A stretch of DNA of 64,000 nt, taken from NCBI GenBank assembly GCA_003013855.2, contig ML058477.1, positions 2,046,001-2,110,000 on the forward strand, written 5' to 3'. Below the pieces are notes generated by a model. That model saw nothing but the letters and a program-made list of their open reading frames with translations. It did not search any database and had not been told where the DNA came from. Shown here in pieces: positions 57,379 through 64,000 of this stretch. A program made the translations under genes and the position numbers. This stretch comes from Liriodendron chinense. Lineage: Eukaryota; Streptophyta; Magnoliopsida; Magnoliales; Magnoliaceae. The stretch's first letter is position 1. Each line of letters opens with the position of its first letter.

Positions 57379-58236
57379 CTAAGATTGGGCATTTTCAGCC
57401 AACATGTCCAAGTAACTCCAAGCCTCATCTGAATTTTTGCTCATGAACTCGCCATTGCACATCATCTCTACAAATTGGCGCATATTGGAACTTAATCCAT
57501 CATTGAAAAAATTTATAATTCGCCAACTCTCATAACCATGATGTGGGCAAGCAAGTAGGAGGTCCTTAAATCTCTCCCAACATTGGAAGAAAGATTCACC
57601 CTCTTTAGCCGAGAAGTTCATTATGGCTCTTCTAAGGGTGTTCGTTTTATGAGCCGGGAAGAACTTTTTCAAGAATTCCCGGGTCATCTCATTCCATGAC
57701 CCAATCGAATGTGGTCTAAGAGAGTGAAGCCAATCTTTGGCTCTTTCTTTCAATGAAAAGGGAAAAAGTTTAAGTCTAATGGTATCTTCTGAAACATTGG
57801 TGTATTGCAAGGTAGCCACCACTTCTTCGAATTCTTTTAAGTGCAGATATGGGCGGTCAGAGTCTAGCCCATGGAACTTTGGTATAAGTTGAATTACACC
57901 CGGCTTTATGTCAATGTTTCCCCCGTTTGGTGGTAGAACCACACAAGAGGGTGTAATTACACGGGCTGGTTGTAGGTAACCCCGCAGTGATCTCATTGGA
58001 GGAACGTTATGTACCTCATTCTCTCCTACTCCTTCTTGATTTGCGTTTCTAGTTGGAGAGGGGGGGGGGGGGGGATGATTTCTTAAAGGTGTTTGATCCA
58101 TACTCCCCAAACTTTCACAATGCTCTTGGTGATGTTGGACTTGTCTATGGACTGACAATGGTCCAACTAAACCTCCTTCAGATTGGAGACAATTTGAGTG
58201 GTTACGTTCGCAACGGGACATAAACCACTCAACCAA
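57379..58236 (-). pseudogene. gag: Athila element B gag N-terminal part
   Basis: 285 codons from MVEWFMSRCERNHSNCLQSE. Contains a Pro run encoded by the G run at 58060-58074, then the retrotransposon-gag domain (RLKLFPFSLKERAKDWLHSL, FFQCWERFKDLLLACPHHGY). It ends at a TAG that replaces a sense codon (AENAQS then stop), after which the frame continues into 57378-56059. Confidence 0.9.
58060..58074. repeat. Poly-G run (15 bases) in Athila gag
   Basis: Encodes the HPPPPPSP stretch of gag on the minus strand. Third long G run in the window. Confidence 0.95.
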
Positions 58237-58440
58237 AAACTAAAACTAGTCCTAAATCCTAGAAATCTGAAAATAGAAAATCTGTAAAAAGCTAAGTTAG
58301 AAAGGTATCACCTGATGTGCTTGAACTAGAGAAGAAATCCTACAAAACAAAACAATTTTTTAGTTCTAAAAAAAATCAGAAAACCTATCTACTTCTACTT
58401 CTACAGCCAGTAAAACAATTTGAAAACCGTTATCTAAGTT

Positions 58441-58457
58441 CCTCGGCAACGGCGCCA
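58441..58457 (-). other. Primer-binding site of Athila element B (tRNA-Asp)
   Basis: On the minus strand TGGCGCCGTTGCCGAGG lies a few bases after the 5' LTR. It matches the complement of the 3' end of plant tRNA-Asp (CCCCGGCAACGGCGCCA) at 16 of 17 positions, as known for Athila elements. Confidence 0.9.
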
Positions 58458-58463
58458 AAAACT

Positions 58464-59909
58464 TGTTCGCCCGCCTCAAGTGTAAGGCTGCGATGTAGTA
58501 ATAAAACTAGGTAAGACCGAGGTCGATCCACCGGGAATTAGAAACAACTTTCAAACTACTCCAGCAACTCAGTTTTGCAAGAAATAGGATTCAATTGAGT
58601 AATTAAATTAAAACAGAAACTTAACAAAAAAATCAGTAATTTAAGGTACTAAGGCATTCAAGGATCCACTTGTAGCAATCCCATGTCAATTCAATCAATC
58701 CAAGTATAGAGCACAACTAGATTTGAAGTCCCATCTCTCATCTAGTTGGAAAATATGCATTCAAGCACATTCAATTCCATTCAAACTGAACTTCCAAGTT
58801 CTAGTCCCATTCAACACATGTAGGATTCAAAATCATAGCCTTCGGAGTTACAGTCATGCCTATGGACTATGGCTTGCTCAACGGTTACCATAATTCGAAC
58901 CTAAACAAACACAATATGATAATCTCAGAGAATTGCAAGGAATCCATGTCCGGAGCACATGAACACTCATAAAACATCTCAAACTACCAACTTAAGAACT
59001 AGAATATGAAAAATTCAAACTTGAATTAAAAAGTACTTGAATTAACTTGAATCAAACATGAAATTAGCTACAAGCTTCACCTCTCATCCTTAGCTGAGAG
59101 ATTCTAGCCGAGCATTGTCATACTACAACTAGAACTCATAATAGAAAGCATAAAAACTAGAAAAACTGGAAATTGGAGGGTTGCAGACGCTCCACGACAG
59201 CTTCCTCTCTCTGGAACCACGTCCCTTAGCTTCTATGATGACCTAGGAAGAGCCCCTAGGTGTCCTTTTATAGTGGGAAAGCCTCCTTGCGTCGGAAACA
59301 TCCAGAAATTGCGTAAGGTTACGCACTGCACAGCAAATTTCGGAACCGGAATTAGAAATTCCTGATTTTTCTGCGTAGCCGACCGGTCAGACGACCGATC
59401 GAACTGGCCTAGCTGACCGGTCACGACCGGTCGGACCTACCTGTTTTTAGTCCAGAGAGTTTCCTAGCAGCCACAACCTGTTGGCCGACCGGTCACGACT
59501 GGTTAAACCAAATTGGTCATGTGTCCAGCTAGTTCAGTAGCAGCACAGACCGGTTGGCCGACCGGTCAAGACCGGTCGGACCGGTCAAGACCGGTCGGAC
59601 CAACTGGTCCTTCTTCCAGTGATGTCCAGATGTGTGGCCGACCGGTCGGACGACCGGTCAGACATGCTTTTCTTCTTCTTTTTCTTCTTTTCTTCATTCT
59701 CTTTTCTCCCTCTTTCTTCTTCCTTCTTTGGTCCATCTTGGACCTTCCTTCAAAGGTTCTAAATGGACCCTTTTTGGTCTCCAATTGAGTGAAGTCTGCT
59801 CTCATCCCTACAATCACAAAACATGCGTTTGAGGGGCCTTTTAATCATGAAAACCATGCATACAATGTCATATAGTAGGCAATGCAATGTATAAATTGGA
59901 GGTTCAACA
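58464..59909 (-). repeat. 5' LTR of Athila element B
   Basis: 1446 bp, partner of 50220-51635. About 28 bp of the length difference come from an extra AAGACCGGTCGGACCGGTC-type unit near 59565-59600. Confidence 0.93.
59379..59667. repeat. GACCGGTC palindrome cluster (right LTR of element B)
   Basis: Counterpart of 51136-51390, with one more tandem GACCGGTC unit, showing that the cluster changes copy number. Confidence 0.92.
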
Positions 59910-59914
59910 CGCGT

Positions 59915-61873
59915 CCTCCGGCAGAGACTGCTCCTCGATCTGTCCAAGAAGGTGAGCCTACGGAATGCATGGCAGGAGTTAGACCTTCTGACGATTTTGT
60001 TGATGATTTTCCACTGGGCCGCGCGAGAGATCAGTTGAGAGTCAAGATAAAACTCACACCAAGAGTTCGCCCGTCAGCACCTGAGAAAAACTTAAGAAAG
60101 GCAGAAATGTTACATATCAAAAAGTGGGGGAGTTTGGATCTGTCGTTGCAGATCAATCCTCCAGAAATAGTGGCAGGTGCGGCTGTTGCCGATAGCCGTG
60201 AAGAAGGTGAGCTTCGGTCTGGTGCCACAGAGGAGATTGCAGACGAAGAAGATATAATTATCGATAGTCGTGACAGAGGTGAGTCCGAGCCCGTAGATGT
60301 CAAGGGGGACAATGCCGAAGGCGGTTCTGAAGACGGTGATGGTCAGGGAGCGACACGCCTCGATGGTTCAGGGTCACAGCTCGAAGATGAGCCTGTAGAT
60401 TATTCTGGTGATGACTGGGGAGTGGATCGTGCCAATGATCACAGCAACGATGATTCCCTCGCGAACTATTATGATAACGACGCCGGAGTCGGGGGTGTAG
60501 GTGACTTGACGATGTTGCCATAGCAGCGATCGAAGCACAACTCTACGACAATGTCAGGGTCCAACCTTCTTCCGAGCCTTTAGTCTTCGTTTCTCAAGCT
60601 GTTACGGTACCGACTACGAGGTTGTCGACGGATGTTCCTCCTTGTTTGCCCGTTCGTGCTGATAACGCTGAGGAATCCGTTCCTGGGCTTGAGATGTGTG
60701 AGGGGAACATCGATCCTTCTTCGGTCTTTCCATCAGGATGTTCATTGCGAGTAGACTGTCCTGTTGAGTTAGCGGTCGCGGATACGTCACGCTCTGCTGC
60801 GGTCGAAGTCGGACCCGACATTCCGCGAGCACAAGGTAAGAAATGCGATTGTGGTTTTGCTTTGTACTTTTCTTCTTTGATTCCTGCATAATCATACTAA
60901 CCATATTTTGTTATTATTATCTTATTTCTACAGATCTTATTGAGTCGATACCTGCCTCTGCCACTTCCGTCGCATCGTCTAGGGTTGTGACTATTGAACT
61001 ACCGGGCGAAGCTTTGGAAACAGTTGTTGACTCTGGGACATGCATTGCGTGACCTTCGGAGCCTGCTGTTGATCTTCCTGCCATTCCTGGTATGACTCCT
61101 TCGCACTTTACATTAGATTATGACTTGTAGTTTCTGCTTCCATTTTTGCTAATGCACCATTTGTTCGTCTTGCATTCTTTCTTGCAGCTGCCGTCGATTC
61201 TGACGTCGCCATCGCTATGATGCCGGACATTCCTGCATTTGAACACTTAGATTATTTTGGTCAGAGTGTGTTGAAGGGCCTGCTGTCTAGCCTTGCGAAG
61301 GCGTTGGCCGATCCACAAGAATGGCATATACTAGGCGCTGGCATGAAAGCGCTGGAAGCTTGTGTTGGAGTAGTTGGGTCTGATGCGCTCGTGGTTGTCA
61401 ATCACATCTCTGCGTTCGAAAGCTCCCTCGCAAACATAGCAGCTGCTGAGCGCGTCGAGCCCGATCCTGCTATCGAGGAGAAGCGGAGAATTGTAGAGTC
61501 TTTGGGACCTGTAGTGGAACGCCACGCGCATTCTACGGTGAACGCATGAGAATCCCTACAAAATAATAAGATACAGTATAAAGGGTGCTTGGGCCGTATA
61601 GCTGAAATCGACGTTGAGATTGAGCGTTTGCAAGCGGAGAAGATCGCCGTGAGCTTCGAAGCTGCCCGTCTCGAGTCAGTAGTTGCTCAAGGTCAAATAG
61701 CGGTCACGCGGCTCGAAAGTGAGGGCGAAGCAGCGCGCAAGCAGTTGGAAGATTTGACTGCTGAACTTCAACATGTTCCTGATCCTGCAGAGGTGTTATC
61801 TGCAGCAAAGTCAGCGATGGAAGACAGGTTGGCCATGATCAGGCTAATATCGGGATGTTTGGAGAAGCTTTGA
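59915..61873 (+). pseudogene. Plant mobile domain gene, part 3 of 3 (acidic and coiled-coil C-terminus)
   Basis: Resumes in frame as PPAETAPRSVQEGEPTECMA. A basic patch follows (RARDQLRVKIKLTPRVRPSA), then a long acidic, low-complexity region (REEGELRSGATEEIADEEDI). Stop at 60521. Exons with good GT-AG edges then end at 60835, span 60934-61089, and start at 61188 (FEHLDYFGQSVLKGLLSSLA). After one TGA at 61547 the same frame gives a coiled coil (AEIDVEIERLQAEKIAVSFE) to the stop at 61871. No known domain in this part. Its layout resembles the antisense gene of the Tat element, which also ends in a coiled coil. Confidence 0.72.
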
Positions 61874-62438
61874 TCTTTCGCTCCCGATGCTCTCCTTCTT
61901 GACTTCAAATGTATAGAAATGATCGTAGGATCTTACCTTTAGAAAATTTTGTAGTTGGTGTAAGAGATACTTACCTTTTGACCATTCATGTGTACGGCGT
62001 CGAAAAGATGTCAACCAAACTTTTGTTAAATGAAATGACAATAGCAATTACTTTTCTATCGTGTTATGTTTGTGTGATGTGTGTTAGAATGGTCTACAAT
62101 AATAACAATAATAATCGCAGTTCTAATAAGTGATGAATGTAGAATGAAATGAAAAGAGTAATACTTCCCCTTGTCGTCAATTTCGGGAGTGTCCAGGGTT
62201 TCTAAACTCGGGATACGCTTGTGTCGTAGACGAATGGTCCTTCTTGGTTATTTCTCCATAGCAAGGGCAAGGAAGACCTGTAAGAATACGGAGTAACTGA
62301 TTAGCTTTTGTAACTACAGGCTTATCTATTGTATTCTACTCCATTTCATTCTCCATTTCTATCCTTACTTATTACATTCCCTCTCTTGAGGAGTTTACAT
62401 TTCTCATATTTATGTAAAGGAAAGTAATAGGTTGACCG
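61874..62438. other. Tail-to-tail spacer between mobile-domain gene and pol
   Basis: Non-coding 565 bp with an AATAATAACAATAATAAT stretch near 62098. It holds the 3' ends of two convergent transcription units; no other feature seen. Confidence 0.6.
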
Positions 62439-64000
62439 TTAGGGGTAATATTTCTTCAGAAACCGGCCATTAATTGCAAAACCGGCTCCGCCACTGTCGA
62501 AATTCACTAAACGGTAGGCCCTGTTGGAGTAGACTTCTTCTATGATGCATATCGGGTCCCACTTAGGGTCGAACTTGCTCTTTGTAGTGTGCGCGGCTGT
62601 CGGTCGCTTCATTATGAGTACCAAGTCACCCTTCCTGAAGGATCTACCTCTGACTCGCTTGTCATACGCTGTTGAGATATGCTTCTGGTACATCTCTAGT
62701 CGTTGTTGTGCCGCGAGCCTCTTCTCGTCCAAGGAATCGAGCTCGACCATCCTGAGCTCAGCATTACGGTCATCTGTCAAGGAGTTCCGAAGTGCTACTT
62801 GCAGGGACTCGACCTGAACTTCCATCGGGATGATGGCCTCCGTGCCGTATACTAGTGAATAGGGAGTAGCCCGCGTTGCTGTGCGGTGCGTAGTACGATA
62901 TGCCCAAAGTGCTTCGGGCAACCGTTTGTCCCAATCTTTCTTATTCTCTACCACCGTTTTCTTCAAAATCTTCACGATGGTTTTGTTGAATGCCTCAGCA
63001 AGCCCGTTTGCAGGAGGATAATAGGGTGTTGAATAGCACTGCTTGATCTTGAACTTGGCACACAGCTTGTCGATCACAGCATTTCGGAAGGGCGTGCCAT
63101 TATCCGTGACGATCGGATCAGGAATGCCGTGTCGGTAGACGATGGTGTTCCGGATGAAACCCTCCACTTGTTTAGCTTTCACGTTCTTCAGAGCCACAGC
63201 CTCAGCCCACTTAGAGAAATAATCTATTGCCGCCAGTATGTATTGGTGCCCTTGAGAGGAAGAGGGGCTAATGGGGCCTATCACATCCATTCCCCAGGCT
63301 GCAAAAGGCCAAGACATCACTGACTGATGCAATTCTTCTGGAGGCACGTGTATGATATTGGCATGTATTTGACACTGATGGCATTTTCTGACGTAGTCCA
63401 TCGCATCTTTCACCATGGTGGGCTAATAATAGCCCATGTGCCGCACTCGATGATGTAGGTTTCGTCCGCCTTGATGGGCACCACATTCTCCTCCGTGCGC
63501 CTCTCTCAGCATATCATGAACTTCTTCTCGGGCCAGGCATCTTGACAGAGTTCCATCGCTGGAGCGTCGATACAGTACTTCTTCTAAGAGGACGAACGAG
63601 CTGGCGCGCCTTCTGACTTGAGTGCGCATCTGCGGATCCTCGGGTAAGAACCCATACTTCAAGTAATCGGAGAATGGTCTCCTCCAATCTTCCTCTTCTG
63701 TGATTTTAAAGCAATGTACGGGGCTTGCACTCGTGACATTCTCGGCTGCTGTGAGGGATGGCAATATTCTCCTTTCTTCTATGGTGACTTGAAGCGGGCT
63801 GCCCCCTGGGTGCACGAGAGCCGCGGCCAGGTTAGCCAATGCGTCTGCTTGAGAATTTTTAGCTCTTGGGACGTGCGACACTGTACTGTCCCGAAAATGA
63901 TCGAATAGGGCTCGGGCCTGATGGCAAAGGGATGACAGCTCTGGCTTGAGGACTTCATATTTCGTCATAAGCTGTCCCACAACTAACCGAGAATCGCCGT
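62439..64000 (-). pseudogene. pol: Tat/Ogre-type archaeal RNase H and integrase (runs off the window)
   Basis: 63980-63423 holds the C-terminal half of an archaeal-type RNase H (VSHVPRAKNSQADALANLAA) and the start of the integrase zinc finger (GGECGAHQGGRNLHHRVRHM). A TAG at 63423 replaces the Trp of the YYWPTM motif, the only break. 63416-62439 continues with VRKCHQCQIHANIIH, the core WGMDVIGPISPSSSQGHQYI, IVTDNGTPFRNAVIDKLCAK, YPPANGLAEAFNKTIVKILK (DDE) and the C-terminal DPKWDPICIIEEVYSNRAYR. No chromodomain. The RT part lies beyond the right edge. Confidence 0.88.

Larger units (their letters stand above)
50220..59909 (-). mobile_element. Complete Athila-lineage element B
   Basis: LTRs at 50220-51635 and 58464-59909 (on the minus strand TGTTGAAC...GCGAACA). 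Perfect 5-bp duplication CGCGT at 50215-50219 and 59910-59914. Primer-binding site next to the right LTR and polypurine tract next to the left. Gag, protease, RT, RNase H and integrase are collinear and broken by only two premature stops and one frameshift. No envelope-like gene is visible in the 1.1-kb 3' UTR. It is inserted in the mobile-domain gene, whose frame resumes exactly after it. Confidence 0.95.
26501..64000 (-). mobile_element. Tat/Ogre-type Ty3/gypsy element, partial, host of the right nest
   Basis: Pol (archaeal-type RNase H, integrase) runs on the minus strand at the right edge. Tail to tail with it is a plus-strand plant-mobile-domain gene, an arrangement known for Tat-lineage elements that carry an extra antisense gene between pol and the 3' LTR. 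Two later insertions (32304-48939 and 50220-59909) account for most of the length. The left limit is uncertain and the right part continues beyond the window. That pol and the mobile-domain gene belong to one element is inferred from orientation, spacing (about 565 bp) and precedent. Confidence 0.6.

Noticed and set aside
1..64000. tRNA, rRNA or other structural RNA genes
   Set aside because: Only primer-binding-site fragments complementary to tRNA ends were seen; no complete cloverleaf or rRNA segment was recognised.

Overview
This window is plant nuclear DNA made almost entirely of nested transposable elements; I find no intact host gene. Evidence for a flowering plant: Ty3/gypsy polyproteins of the Athila and Tat/Ogre lineages, a Copia-type gag, a CACTA DNA transposon, plant-mobile-domain coding sequence and captured exon pieces of plant genes. 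The dispersed 'gtgggacccaccttgatg...ccacaccgtccatcc' repeat reminds me of magnoliid tree genomes, but that is an impression, not a test.

Layout, left nest (1 to about 26.5 kb). A plus-strand Athila-type element (gag and protease 122-2877; RT-RNase H-integrase 18971-24071; 3' LTR from 25212) carries an internal tandem duplication of its RT-RNase H-integrase block. A 16.1-kb non-autonomous CACTA transposon (2878-18967, 3-bp target duplication ATG) sits in the first copy; the second copy keeps the empty site. The CACTA has captured minus-strand pieces of at least three unrelated host genes: an O-fucosyltransferase, a DRP2-type dynamin and a ClpP/ClpR protease, plus a weaker TAF1C-like piece. Inside it lies a gag-only Copia-type element (8193-14147, minus strand, duplication GGTTC).

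Middle (26.5-31 kb): repeat-rich non-coding DNA with two unrelated tandem arrays of about 172-173 bp, an array of GCGCATGTG hairpin motifs and a 28-base G run. It is probably the 3' non-coding/LTR end of the large right-hand element.

Right nest (31-64 kb). The oldest layer is a Tat/Ogre-type element on the minus strand (archaeal-type RNase H and integrase at 62439-64000, running off the window). Tail to tail with its pol is a plus-strand plant-mobile-domain gene, now a pseudogene in three pieces (31084-32303, 48945-50219, 59915-61873). Two insertions split it: a non-coding LTR unit (32304-48939, duplication ATTAC) and a complete Athila element (50220-59909, minus strand, duplication CGCGT). 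A complete Tat element (32578-43575, plus strand, duplication CCCAA, two 1161-bp LTRs about 1.5 % diverged by eye) lies inside the non-coding unit. Its LTRs each contain a piece of a proteasome alpha-type-4 subunit coding sequence, and it carries its own antisense gene 3' of pol.

Themes: host-gene capture by both a DNA transposon and an LTR; antisense accessory genes ending in coiled coils in two Tat-type elements; and family-specific palindromic repeat clusters in or beside the LTRs of four different families.
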